Shown here: positions 1 through 7,729 of the stretch, piece by piece | Position numbering within the stretch: position 1 is the stretch's first letter | How the letters are laid out: each line of letters begins with the position of its first letter | Source of the DNA: Nocardia stercoris | Lineage (GTDB): Bacteria; Actinomycetota; Actinomycetes; Mycobacteriales; Mycobacteriaceae | Reading direction: 5' to 3' | DNA: 64,000 nt | Assembly: GCF_003696265.1 (NCBI RefSeq) | Contig: NZ_RFFH01000001.1 | Span: forward strand, 1,116,001 to 1,180,000 | Made by a program: the position numbers and the translations under genes | Notes under the pieces: generated by a model | Told to the model about the DNA's origin: nothing | Database searches by the model: none | Seen by the model: only the letters and a program-made list of their open reading frames with translations

Positions 1-2
1 AC

Positions 3-356
3 GCGTACGGCCGGTACACCTCCGTCGACGCCGGCGAAATCCCCGCGGACAGTAAACGTTTGACCGTCTCGGCCGAGGTCCGTCCGCAGCTGCGCTGGGA
101 CTTCACCCTGCACATCGACGGACAGGTCGTCGCCGACCTGCCGAACCGGGTTCAACTGGTGGGCATGTCCCCGTGGACCGGAATCTCGGTCGGCCTCGAC
201 GCCCGCGGCCCGGTCGACTGGGACCTGCGCGCCCGCCACGGTGTCTATCGCTACACCGGTGACCTGCGCGCTGTCACCTACCGTCCCGGCGCGACCCGCG
301 TTCCCGAGGACACCCAGCGAGCCCTCGACACGGAAGCCGAACTGGTCGCCGAATAG
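3..356 (+). CDS. C-terminal part of a probable arylsulfatase (5' end outside window)
   Basis: An open frame runs in from the left edge and stops at 354-356, giving about 117 residues. It reads as an all-beta tail: a VDAGEIPADSKRLTVSAEV stretch, then HIDGQVVADLP, SPWTGISVGLD and a closing YRYTGDLRAVTY. This is the pattern of the C-terminal carbohydrate-binding-like subdomain of large actinobacterial sulfatases (AtsA/AtsD type), where a short peptide with the duplicated DG-x-x-V turns follows the alkaline-phosphatase-like core. The catalytic Cys motif CxPxR would lie upstream and is not visible, so the assignment rests on the tail alone. A TTG at 60 is a possible internal start but the frame is open to base 3, so a truncated long gene is preferred. 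Confidence 0.55.
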   Translation, partial: AYGRYTSVDAGEIPADSKRLTVSAEVRPQLRWDFTLHIDGQVVADLPNRVQLVGMSPWTGISVGLDARGPVDWDLRARHGVYRYTGDLRAVTYRPGATRVPEDTQRALDTEAELVAE

Positions 357-391
357 TCGGCCCGGAGAGGCCCCGATGCGGGCGATGGCAT

Positions 392-410
392 GTGTGTACC
401 ATGGTGTGTA
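392..410. promoter_or_regulatory. Direct repeats at the vapB start, possible autoregulatory operator
   Basis: GTGTGTA occurs at 392-398 and again at 404-410, around a central ACCATGGT octamer palindrome, directly before the vapB ATG at 410. VapB/VapBC complexes repress their own promoter through sites at this place. That it is an operator here is inference. Confidence 0.35.
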
Positions 411-634
411 TGTCGAGGTTGAATATCTACATGCCCGACGAGCTGGCAGAGCGTGCTCGCGAGCGCGGCTTGAATATCTCCGCGCTGGCGCAGGCGGCGG
501 TTACGGCGGAACTCGCGCGGAACGCGACCGCGGACTGGTTGGCTGAAATCCCGGTTCACACCGACCGTCCGAACAGTACCCATGCGACAGCTCTGGACGC
601 GTTGGACGCGGCCCGCGACGAACTGGGCTGGTGA
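410..634 (+). CDS. vapB: VapB/CcdA-like type II antitoxin
   Basis: A 74-residue protein beginning MSRLNIYMPDELAERARERGLNIS. The N-terminal beta strand plus two short helices is a ribbon-helix-helix DNA-binding fold (residues about 2-40), and the acidic C-terminal half should wrap the toxin. The ATG at 410 is preferred over an in-frame GTG at 392 because the RHH strand starts right after it. The toxin gene begins 3 bases after the stop, so the two are translationally coupled. The role would be to neutralise the downstream PIN RNase and repress the operon. Confidence 0.75.
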   Translation: MSRLNIYMPDELAERARERGLNISALAQAAVTAELARNATADWLAEIPVHTDRPNSTHATALDALDAARDELGW

Positions 635-637
635 TAC

Positions 638-1063
638 ATGTCTGCCGAAGAGGTAGTGATCGACGCGAGCTGCCTGGTCGATCTGCTGGCGAACACGGAC
701 TTGGCCGCACAGGTGCGAGACCGCATCGCGCAGACGGTGATGCATGCCCCGGCCCACGTCGACCTCGAGGTCCTCTCTGCCCTGGGTCGACTCGGTCGTG
801 CCGGGACTTTGTCCGACGAAGAAGTCGAAGTGGCCCTGGGCCGCCTGGCACGCGCGCCGATTCAGCGTCACCTGCCGGTGAATCTGATTCGCGGAGCCTG
901 GCAGCGTCGAGCGAACATTCGTTTCGCGGACGCGATCTACGTCGAACTGTCCGATCAGCTCGGCGTGCCGCTGTTGACGACAGACTTTCGTTTGGCGCGC
1001 GCCTATCCGGGGGCGGAACCGGTCGGTCTGGTGACCGCGGAGGACGGGAAGCGCCGTCAGTGA
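638..1063 (+). CDS. vapC: VapC-like PIN-domain toxin (ribonuclease)
   Basis: A 141-residue single PIN domain. The usual acidic residues are visible: Asp in VVIDASCLV near the N-terminus, Glu in VDLEVLSAL, Asp in the FADAIYVELS helix and Asp in LLTTDFRLAR. In VapC toxins these residues bind Mg2+ and cleave tRNA or rRNA. It is the second gene of the antitoxin-toxin pair, starting 3 bases after vapB. No residue appears missing, so it should be active. The RNA target cannot be read from the sequence. Confidence 0.85.
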   Translation: MSAEEVVIDASCLVDLLANTDLAAQVRDRIAQTVMHAPAHVDLEVLSALGRLGRAGTLSDEEVEVALGRLARAPIQRHLPVNLIRGAWQRRANIRFADAIYVELSDQLGVPLLTTDFRLARAYPGAEPVGLVTAEDGKRRQ

Positions 1064-1093
1064 CTGAATACTCGGCAGGCAGCGGAATGCATT

Positions 1094-1132
1094 GAGCCCA
1101 GGTCTCTTCGGTACGTGAAGCGACCTGGGCTC
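1094..1132. terminator. Bidirectional hairpin between vapC and the acyltransferase gene
   Basis: Perfect 11-bp arms (GAGCCCAGGTC / GACCTGGGCTC) extend inward by a further CTTC/GAAG pairing. The hairpin lies between two convergent genes. There is no U-tract, as is common in actinobacteria. Confidence 0.75.
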
Positions 1133-1151
1133 TCGATGTACGGGCCGACCG

Positions 1152-2516
1152 TCAGCAGCCCCAGAAATTGGGTGTCAGACCCCAGTCGTTGAATTCGTCG
1201 ACGATCATCTTCTGCAGCGATTCCCGGGTCGGGAAACGGTCGGGGTCGCAGCCGTTGATGTTGAGCATCATCGTCTTGCCGTCGTTGCCGGTGAACAGGT
1301 TCACGCCGGCTTCGAGCGAGCGGTACAGGTCCACCGGAGCCAGACCCAGACGGGGACGGCCCACGACGATGCGCGCCTTCACACCGCCGATGGTGGAGAC
1401 GCTCTGGATGACCTCGCCCATGTTGGAGACCAGTGCCTCGGGGTTCTTCGCGGTCCGGGACAGGTAGCGGAGCACGGGCAGGGGCAGCATCATCTGGATC
1501 GGCTGCAGGTGCTGGATCGGGGGCGTGCGCGACGGGTCCTTGTAGGCCTGCCCGGCGGTGCGGATCGCGTCGCGGATCTCGACGAGGTCGATCTTGCCGC
1601 CGGAGCGGTAGGTGACCTGGATCGGCAGTGCGGTGGTGTTGTTGGCGCTCGCGTCGCCGTCGCCGGAGCGCAGGGCGTGCGGGACCTCGACGCGCACCTT
1701 GGTGCCCTCGGTGACTCGGCCGCTGCGGCCGAGCAGGCCGGTGCACAGCGCGACCATCACGCCGTTGACGGTTCCGCCGCGCTGCTCCGCGATTCGTTCG
1801 ACGTCGGCCACCGGCACCTCGAGGATGACCGAGGCGGGCGTCCACTCGCCGTCGAAGTGCAGGCGGGGTTCGGCCGGGCGCGGGTTGCGCGGCTTGCCGG
1901 TCACATGGCGGGCCTTCCAGGCCCGGCCGAGGCCGATCCCGGCGGCCCGCAGCTGGCGGCCGGCGTCGACCAGGTGACCGCGCACCTCGACGAGCTTGGA
2001 GTCCGGTGTGGTGCCCACCTGCTTGCCCGAGCTCTCCTCGTAGGAGACCGGCAGGTCGGCGTCGAACCGGGCGATGGCGTCCTTGAGGGCCCGCAGGCCG
2101 GCGCCGCCGTCGGCGATGATGTGCGACACGACGTAGGTGACGATCTGGCCGCCGTCGGTCGTGGGCGCGATGCAGACGTTGGCGATGACGCCGTTGTACG
2201 GGTCGACCTCGAAGTCACCCTTCTGCCACAGCCAGTCCAGGTAGCCGTCGGCGGGTACCGGCTCGGTGTCCTCGTTGACGATGATCGGGATCTGGAGCTG
2301 GTCGAACCACGGCCGCGCGAACGGGATACGGGTCTTGCGCACCCGCCGGGCCACGAATCCGTGCGCGAGGTGGTCGGTGAACTTCTGCCAGAACTCGCGG
2401 GGGAGCGGTTCGTCGAACACCCACGCGACCTGTGTAGCGAGCAGGTTCGGGTACATGTGGTGCAGCTTGACGAACAGATCGTCGTCGGCGGTCAGACGGT
2501 TCATCGGGTCGAGCAT
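1152..2516 (-). CDS. WS/DGAT-like O-acyltransferase family protein
   Basis: A 454-residue cytosolic protein of the condensation/acyltransferase superfamily. The start MNRLTADDDLF (residues 5-15) resembles the MxRLSxxDxxF opening of wax ester synthase/diacylglycerol acyltransferases. The active-site motif reads SHIIADG at residues 131-137, that is SHxxxDG with the catalytic second His kept. A later NNTTALPIQVTYR stretch matches the C-terminal WSD1-type domain. Such enzymes join fatty acyl-CoA to alcohols or diacylglycerol in mycolic-acid actinobacteria. The protein is more diverged than standard WS/DGAT, so the acceptor is unknown; an alcohol acetyltransferase or PapA-like role is possible. 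ATG at 2504 is an alternative start. Confidence 0.6.
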   Translation of the reverse strand: MLDPMNRLTADDDLFVKLHHMYPNLLATQVAWVFDEPLPREFWQKFTDHLAHGFVARRVRKTRIPFARPWFDQLQIPIIVNEDTEPVPADGYLDWLWQKGDFEVDPYNGVIANVCIAPTTDGGQIVTYVVSHIIADGGAGLRALKDAIARFDADLPVSYEESSGKQVGTTPDSKLVEVRGHLVDAGRQLRAAGIGLGRAWKARHVTGKPRNPRPAEPRLHFDGEWTPASVILEVPVADVERIAEQRGGTVNGVMVALCTGLLGRSGRVTEGTKVRVEVPHALRSGDGDASANNTTALPIQVTYRSGGKIDLVEIRDAIRTAGQAYKDPSRTPPIQHLQPIQMMLPLPVLRYLSRTAKNPEALVSNMGEVIQSVSTIGGVKARIVVGRPRLGLAPVDLYRSLEAGVNLFTGNDGKTMMLNINGCDPDRFPTRESLQKMIVDEFNDWGLTPNFWGC

Positions 2517-2703
2517 GCTTCAATGATTCCAATCGGAAGAGACGGCCGGTGCTGCGCCGCGGTGAACCGCGCTGCGGCGTCTCACCCGGCTCCGGCACTG
2601 CATTCCGAGGAAATCTACCCGTTGGTATCAATTCGAAACAAGAGGCGGTCAGACCGCGACCTCCCGCATGCGTTCGGCCGATCGGCGACCGCCGGCGACA
2701 AAG

Positions 2704-4845
2704 TTACGCCGGGGCCACCCGCACCGGGATCCCGTTGACCGCGGCGGTTCCGGTGGGGACGTCGAGGCGCTCGTCGTCGCCGAGCAGGTTGCTGTTGACA
2801 CCGGGCCGTGCGGTGGCGATCGCGGTTCGGGTGTCGGGCAGGTCGTGGCCCCAGCCGTGCGGCAGGCTGACGACGCCGGGCCGGATCCCGTCGGTGACCT
2901 CCACGGGCGCAAGCACTTTCCCGGTGCGGGTGGTCAGTTCGGCCCGGTCGCCGGTAGACAGGCCCAGGCGGTGTGCGTCGTCGGGGTGAATGTGGACCGT
3001 GCAGGTGTTGCTGCCGCCGTTGAGCGCGGCCAGGTTGTGCATCCAGGAATTGTTGGAGCGCAGATGACGGCGGCCGATCAGCACCATGCCCGCGGCCGGC
3101 GGCCCGGCCAGCATCGCGGCCAGCCGCGGGAGGTCCGCGGTGATCGCGGCCGGGGCCAGGTCCACCTTGCCCGACGCCGTGGCCAGCACGCCGGGCAGCC
3201 GGGGCCGCAGCGGCCCGAGATCGATGCCGTGCTCGGCGGCCCGCACCTCGGCGAACGTCAGGCCGTAAGGACCCGCCTGCAACAGGATGTCGAGCAGGCG
3301 CTCGGGACCGGTGAGACCCTCGGCCGGTGACTTGCCGCTGAGCTGGGCGACCTGCGCCGCCATCGCGGCGTCGAGCGCGGCGACGTCGGCATCGGGACCC
3401 AGGCCCAGCAGCACACCGGTCAGGCGCACCATGGTCACCCACTCCTGCGGGACCGGGGTCTCGAACACCGGCTCGGACCAGCGGGCGATATTACGCACGG
3501 CGTACTGGTACAGCAGCAGGTCGTAGTGGCCGCGCTCGAGCGGGGTGGGACCGGGCAGTACCACGTCGGCGTGCCGGGTCGTCTCGTTGAGATAGACGTC
3601 GAGGCTCACCATGAAATCGAGGCCGGCCAGCGCCGCGTCGACGCGCCCGGCATTGGGGGCGCTCACGCACGGGTTGCCGTACATGGTGATCAGGGCCCGC
3701 ACCTGCCCGGCACCAGGAGTATCGATCTCGTCGGCCAAGGTCGCCACCGGGAATTCGCCCATGATCTCCGGCAACCCGGTCACCCGGCTCGTCCAGCGGC
3801 CGTGCCGGAACGGTTTACGTCGTCCGGGGCGGGAATTCGGCTGACCGGCCGCGGCGAGCGGGAACATGATCCCGCCGGGACGGTCCAGATTGCCGGTGAC
3901 GGTATTGAGCACGTCCACCAGCCAGCTGGTCAGTGTGCCGAATTCCTGTGTGGTCGTGCCCATTCGGCCGTACACCGCCGCCCGCTCGGCAGCCGCGAGC
4001 TCGCGGGCCAGGCGCTTGATCGTCTCCGCGTCGATACCGGTATGCGCGGCAACGATTTCGGGTGCGTAGTCCGCCGCGATCCGCCGCACCTCGTCGACAC
4101 CGGTGACGTGCGGGGCGGCGTCGCGCAGGTCGTCGAGCCGCTCGGCGAAGATCGTGTGCAGCATCCCCAGCAGCAGGAGCGCATCGGTCCCGGGCCGGAT
4201 CGCGATGTGTTCGGTCGCCGCCTCGGCGGTGCGGGTGCGGGCCGGGTCGACGACCACCACCGTGCCGCGCTCCCGGATCGCCGCGATCCGCCCGCGCATG
4301 TCCGGTGCGGTCATCAGACTCCCGTTGGACACCAACGGATTTCCGCCGAGCACGAGCAGATGGTCGGTGCGGTCCAGATCGGGAACCGGGATCGTCGCCG
4401 GATCGCCGTACAGGTAGGCGCTGCTGAAGACCTTCGGGATCTGATCCACACTGCCCGCGCTGAACACGTTCTTCGTGCCCACCGCCTTCAGCAGCGCCCG
4501 CAGATACAGCGCGCCCGCGAGCGTATGCGCCGTCGGATTACCGAAATACACCCCGACCGCGTCGGCCCCCTGCTCGCGCACGATCGGCAGCAGCCGGGCC
4601 TCGATCTCGGCGAACGCCTCGTCCCAGCTCACCTCGACGTGCACGCCGTCGCGCTTGATCAGTGGGCGCCGCAGCCGATCCGGATCGCTGTGCAGTGCGC
4701 CGATCGACGTCCCCTTCGGGCACACGTAGCCGCGGCTGAACACGTCCTCTCGATCACCCCGGACCCGGATCTCCTCCGCCCGGATCGTGAGCTCCAGGCC
4801 GCAGGTGGCCTCACACAGCGGACAGGTGAGGAAAGCAGTCGACAT
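2704..4845 (-). CDS. Molybdopterin-dependent oxidoreductase (formate dehydrogenase/BisC superfamily)
   Basis: A 713-residue protein with an N-terminal [4Fe-4S] motif CxxCxxxC-x26-C (C8, C11, C15, C42) followed by CPKG, then the large molybdopterin-binding domains and a C-terminal dinucleotide-binding beta barrel (about 600-713). The start at 4845 puts MSTAFLTCPLC directly before the cluster; an upstream in-frame start at 4959 would overlap the divergent reductase gene. The usual metal-ligand position lies in a SAGSVDQIPK context with no Cys or SeCys, a pattern of the actinobacterial MopB subgroup. No Tat signal is seen, so it is probably cytoplasmic. The substrate is unknown. Confidence 0.8.
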   Translation of the reverse strand: MSTAFLTCPLCEATCGLELTIRAEEIRVRGDREDVFSRGYVCPKGTSIGALHSDPDRLRRPLIKRDGVHVEVSWDEAFAEIEARLLPIVREQGADAVGVYFGNPTAHTLAGALYLRALLKAVGTKNVFSAGSVDQIPKVFSSAYLYGDPATIPVPDLDRTDHLLVLGGNPLVSNGSLMTAPDMRGRIAAIRERGTVVVVDPARTRTAEAATEHIAIRPGTDALLLLGMLHTIFAERLDDLRDAAPHVTGVDEVRRIAADYAPEIVAAHTGIDAETIKRLARELAAAERAAVYGRMGTTTQEFGTLTSWLVDVLNTVTGNLDRPGGIMFPLAAAGQPNSRPGRRKPFRHGRWTSRVTGLPEIMGEFPVATLADEIDTPGAGQVRALITMYGNPCVSAPNAGRVDAALAGLDFMVSLDVYLNETTRHADVVLPGPTPLERGHYDLLLYQYAVRNIARWSEPVFETPVPQEWVTMVRLTGVLLGLGPDADVAALDAAMAAQVAQLSGKSPAEGLTGPERLLDILLQAGPYGLTFAEVRAAEHGIDLGPLRPRLPGVLATASGKVDLAPAAITADLPRLAAMLAGPPAAGMVLIGRRHLRSNNSWMHNLAALNGGSNTCTVHIHPDDAHRLGLSTGDRAELTTRTGKVLAPVEVTDGIRPGVVSLPHGWGHDLPDTRTAIATARPGVNSNLLGDDERLDVPTGTAAVNGIPVRVAPA

Positions 4846-4930
4846 CCATCGATTCTCGCCGATCGCCCGATCCGCCGCGCCGCAGACGTCTACCCGAGTG
4901 AAGGCAGCAACCGACACAGGAGACGAACCC

Positions 4931-5500
4931 ATGGGCAAGATCGTGATCAATGCCAACACAACTCTCGACGGCGTCGTCGAGGACCCCGACGGCCAGGAGG
5001 GTTTCGACCGCGGTGGCTGGTTCTACCGCTTCGCTGCGGCCGATGTCCCGGCATGGGATGCCCGATCGGCGGCGCAGGCCGAAAACGCCGAAGCGCTACT
5101 GCTGGGCCGGAACAGCGACATCTGGTTCGGCACCCGGGAGCGCCCGGGCGCGTGGGCGGATCGCGCCGGCGCGATGCCGAAGTACGTGGTGTCCAGCACC
5201 GGTGACGCGCCCGTTTGGCGGAATGCCACCGTTCTCGAAGGTGATGCGGTGCAGCGGATTTCGGAACTCAAGGCGAAGCTGGACGGTGAGATCCTGGTCT
5301 ACGGCAGCTACACCCTGATCCGCACCCTGCTCGAACACCACTTGGCCGACGAGCTCCGGGTGTCGGTGTTCCCGGTCGTATTGGGCGGCGGCCGTCGCCT
5401 GTTCGGCGAACTCACCGCGGCCCACGCCGTGCGCCTGACCGACGTCCACCGGATCGGCGACGGAATCATGTTCTACACCTACGAATTCGAGCAGAACTGA
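4931..5500 (+). CDS. RibD C-terminal-type (dihydrofolate-reductase-like) family protein
   Basis: A 189-residue protein with the RibD_C/DHFR fold: N-terminal strand KIVINANTTLDGVVEDP, a LLLGRNSDIWF segment, EILVYGSYTLIRTLLEHHLADELR, and a closing FPVVLGGGRRLFG. This is the actinobacterial 'dihydrofolate reductase family' group that binds NADPH, but most members have no proven substrate. An AGGAGA ribosome site lies 7 bases before the ATG. It is divergent from the molybdopterin oxidoreductase with an 85-bp gap, so the two may share a control region. Confidence 0.8.
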   Translation: MGKIVINANTTLDGVVEDPDGQEGFDRGGWFYRFAAADVPAWDARSAAQAENAEALLLGRNSDIWFGTRERPGAWADRAGAMPKYVVSSTGDAPVWRNATVLEGDAVQRISELKAKLDGEILVYGSYTLIRTLLEHHLADELRVSVFPVVLGGGRRLFGELTAAHAVRLTDVHRIGDGIMFYTYEFEQN

Positions 5501-5507
5501 ATCGGGG

Positions 5508-5536
5508 ACAGCCCTGCCCCCTGGGGGCAGGGCTGT
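5508..5536. terminator. Strong hairpin between reductase gene and padR
   Basis: Perfect 13-bp arms (ACAGCCCTGCCCC / GGGGCAGGGCTGT) with a 3-base loop between two convergent genes. The right arm ends next to the padR stop codon. Confidence 0.85.
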
Positions 5537-6139
5537 TCACTCCGGGTCGGTGAATGCGTCCGGTGGGACGCGGGCGCCGGTCGCCAGGGTGGTTCCGGTC
5601 CAGTGGCCGGTCTCCTGTTCGGCCCACTCCGCCCAGCGGAGCAGGAGTTCGTTCTGTTCGCGCAGGAAGCGCGCGCCGAGTGCGATGACCGGGAGCCGCT
5701 CGGGGTAGGGGCCACCGGTTTCCGCGTATTCGGCCATCCGTTCGTCGACGGCGTCCATCCGGTATTCGGCTTCGGCTTTGATCCGGGCGATATTGGCGCG
5801 GAGCTGGTCGAGGTCGCCGTGGTCGGCGAACGACACCTTGAGCAGGCCCTCGAACTCCAGGACCGGGCCGGCCCCGGGCACGTCGAGCCAGTCCCGCAAC
5901 GCCTGCCGGCCCGCGTCGGTGATCTCGTACACCGTGCTCTTGCGCCGCCCGGTGTACTCGACCCGGCTGACCGCGAGCCCATGTGCCACAAGCTTTTTGG
6001 GCTCGTCGTAGAGGACGCTGCCCGCCCGCGGCCACAGTGCGCGCAGGCTGCGGTCCATCTGCTGCTTGAGCTCGTAGGTGGTCCACGGGCGGACGGCGAG
6101 CAGGGACAGGATCGCGTACGAGGTCGTAGTGAGCGCCAC
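5537..6139 (-). CDS. PadR-family transcriptional repressor
   Basis: A 200-residue protein with an N-terminal winged helix typical of PadR (TSYAILSLLAVRPWTTYELKQQM, recognition region SVLYDEPKKLVAHGL, wing RRKSTVYEITDAGRQAL, about residues 5-85), followed by an alpha-helical dimerisation domain (about 95-180). PadR proteins repress neighbouring detoxification genes and are released by small ligands. Here the gene is divergent from a VOC/glyoxalase gene. Two palindromes in the 64-bp gap are the obvious operators for both genes. Confidence 0.85.
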   Translation of the reverse strand: MALTTTSYAILSLLAVRPWTTYELKQQMDRSLRALWPRAGSVLYDEPKKLVAHGLAVSRVEYTGRRKSTVYEITDAGRQALRDWLDVPGAGPVLEFEGLLKVSFADHGDLDQLRANIARIKAEAEYRMDAVDERMAEYAETGGPYPERLPVIALGARFLREQNELLLRWAEWAEQETGHWTGTTLATGARVPPDAFTDPE

Positions 6140-6149
6140 GTCTTGTCAC

Positions 6150-6170
6150 GATACTCTGATCCGGAGTATC
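6150..6170. promoter_or_regulatory. PadR-type operator 1
   Basis: Perfect 7-bp inverted repeat GATACTC-N7-GAGTATC, located 11 bp upstream of the padR start. It is the first of two similar sites with centres 23 bp apart. Confidence 0.7.
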
Positions 6171-6172
6171 GT

Positions 6173-6193
6173 AATGCTCCGATTCGGAGTATT
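6173..6193. promoter_or_regulatory. PadR-type operator 2
   Basis: AATGCTC-N7-GAGTATT, the same arm pattern and 7-base spacer as operator 1, separated from it by 2 bp. It ends just before a GGAG ribosome site at 6194-6197 that serves the TTG at 6204, so repressor bound here would block the VOC gene. Confidence 0.65.
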
Positions 6194-6203
6194 GGAGTGC
6201 GCC

Positions 6204-6599
6204 TTGTCCCGTCAGATCACCGGCATTTCCCACCTGTCCCTCTCCGTCGGCAACCGCGACGACAGCGTCGCCTGGTACGGCGAGCTGCTCGGTTTCCAGC
6301 CCGTCGCCACGCTCGACTGCGACGACTACCTGGAGACCATCTGCATGGACTCGAACGGCACGATCCTGGCGTTCCAGCAGCACCTCGAGGGCGGAGCGGC
6401 CTACCATCCGAGCCGGCACGGACTCGATCACCTGGCGTTCAGCGTGAACAGCACTGCGGCGCTGGACGAGTGGGCGACCTTCCTGGACGAGCACGGGGTC
6501 ACCTGGTCGCCGGTGGCCGATACCCCGTTCGGCAAGGTGCTGTGCTTCCGCGACCCCGACGGCCTGCAGCTCGAACTGTTCGCCATGGCGGGGACGTAG
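6204..6599 (+). CDS. VOC-family (glyoxalase/bleomycin resistance-like) protein
   Basis: A 131-residue protein with paired beta-alpha-beta-beta-beta modules: ITGISHLSLSVGNRDDSVAWYGELLGF and GLDHLAFSVNSTAALDEWATFL, ending FRDPDGLQLELFA. The metal-binding residues of the superfamily are present (His in SHLSL, His in LDHLAF, Glu in QLELF). The TTG start at 6204 has GGAG 6 bases upstream. The in-frame ATG at 6174 lies inside operator 2 and lacks a ribosome site, so it is rejected. The substrate (a toxic aldehyde, antibiotic or aromatic compound) is not visible; divergent padR suggests inducible detoxification. Confidence 0.8.
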   Translation: MSRQITGISHLSLSVGNRDDSVAWYGELLGFQPVATLDCDDYLETICMDSNGTILAFQQHLEGGAAYHPSRHGLDHLAFSVNSTAALDEWATFLDEHGVTWSPVADTPFGKVLCFRDPDGLQLELFAMAGT

Positions 6600-6669
6600 C
6601 CGCCCGCCGTAGCTGCGGTGTCGCCGGGGGTGCGCGCTCCGGTTACGGGCGGTATGCGAGCATCGCGGC

Positions 6670-7515
6670 ATGGCTGGTGGAACCGATATGTGGCCGGTCG
6701 TCGACCTGGCCGACCTGCTCGACGTCCTCGACCTCGCCGAGGTCGAGCCCGCTCGGTGGTTCCGGGCGCGCAACGTCACCTCGACCCTGCCCACCACGCT
6801 CGGTAGCCAGACCCTCGCCCAGGCGGTCGTCGCCGCCGAGCGGGTGGTGCCGGACATGGCCGTGCAATCCCTGCACGGCGTGTTCCCGCGCGGCGGATTC
6901 GCCGACCGGGACGTCGACGTCGCGGTCGAGGTCGTGCAGTCCGGGCGCGCGCTGGCGACCGTGCAGGTGACATTCCGGCAGGACGGCCGCGAACACGCCC
7001 GGGCGCTGGCCATGCTGAGTGTCGACGAGCCCGACTTCCTCGCCCACGGCACTCGCCTGCCCGCGGACGTGCCCGGCCCGCAGGACTGCGCGGACCTCCC
7101 GTGCGCGTTGCTGCCCTGGGAGGTCCGCACCCTCGGTGGTGCCGACGCCCTCGCCTTCGACCTCGCCGGCCCGCCGACCCTGGACGTGTGGATGCGCTGC
7201 ACCAAGGCCCCCGACGTGCCCGTCCTGTCCCGAGCGCTGCTGGCCCACGGCACGGAGGCCTTCCTGGGCCCGGTCGCGACCCGCCCCTACCCGCGCGCGC
7301 AGATCCTCGACCGCGGCGGCCGCGGCAAGGCGGCCATGCTCGCCCAGACCGTCACCTTCCACCGCCCGTTCACCGTCCACGACTGGCTCCTGCTCCGCTG
7401 CGAGAGCCCGTTCGCCGGCGCCGGCCGCATGTACGGCCGCATCCAGGTCTTCACCCAGGCCGGCGACCTCGTCGCCTCGGTGAGCGCCCAGGGCCTGATG
7501 CGCTCGGCCGCTTGA
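6670..7515 (+). CDS. TesB-like acyl-CoA thioesterase (double hotdog)
   Basis: A 281-residue protein with two hotdog halves. The N-half contains TSTLPTTLGSQTLAQAVVAAERVVPDMAVQSLHGVF and FADRDVDVAVEVVQSGRALATVQVTF. The C-half ends HRPFTVHDWLLLRCESPFAGAGRMYGRIQVFTQAGDLVASVSAQGLMR, the standard TesB ending. It should hydrolyse acyl-CoA thioesters in the cytoplasm. The catalytic Asp of TesB corresponds to Asp in FTVHDWLLL. It lies 70 bp after the VOC gene but has no clear link to it. Confidence 0.85.
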   Translation: MAGGTDMWPVVDLADLLDVLDLAEVEPARWFRARNVTSTLPTTLGSQTLAQAVVAAERVVPDMAVQSLHGVFPRGGFADRDVDVAVEVVQSGRALATVQVTFRQDGREHARALAMLSVDEPDFLAHGTRLPADVPGPQDCADLPCALLPWEVRTLGGADALAFDLAGPPTLDVWMRCTKAPDVPVLSRALLAHGTEAFLGPVATRPYPRAQILDRGGRGKAAMLAQTVTFHRPFTVHDWLLLRCESPFAGAGRMYGRIQVFTQAGDLVASVSAQGLMRSAA

Positions 7516-7729
7516 GTTTTCACCCGTCCGCGCATCGCCCGGCTCACACGAAGTCGCGCTTCGCCCGCATCTGCGCGAGCTGACCCGCGCGCCGCTCGGC
7601 GCGCCGCGCCCGGCGTTCATCGGTCCGCTGCACCGTTTCGGTCCCCAGGCGCACAGGTGAATTCGCCCTGACCAGGCAGTAGCCCCGCGGCGACGAACCG
7701 GTGTTCTGCCGTACCGTTAGTCTGATTCG

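Noticed and set aside
7516..7729. Short basic minus-strand peptide ending QLAQMRAKRDFV
   Set aside because: It needs a GTG without a ribosome site and is about 32 residues long. There is no independent support, so the gap is left as intergenic.
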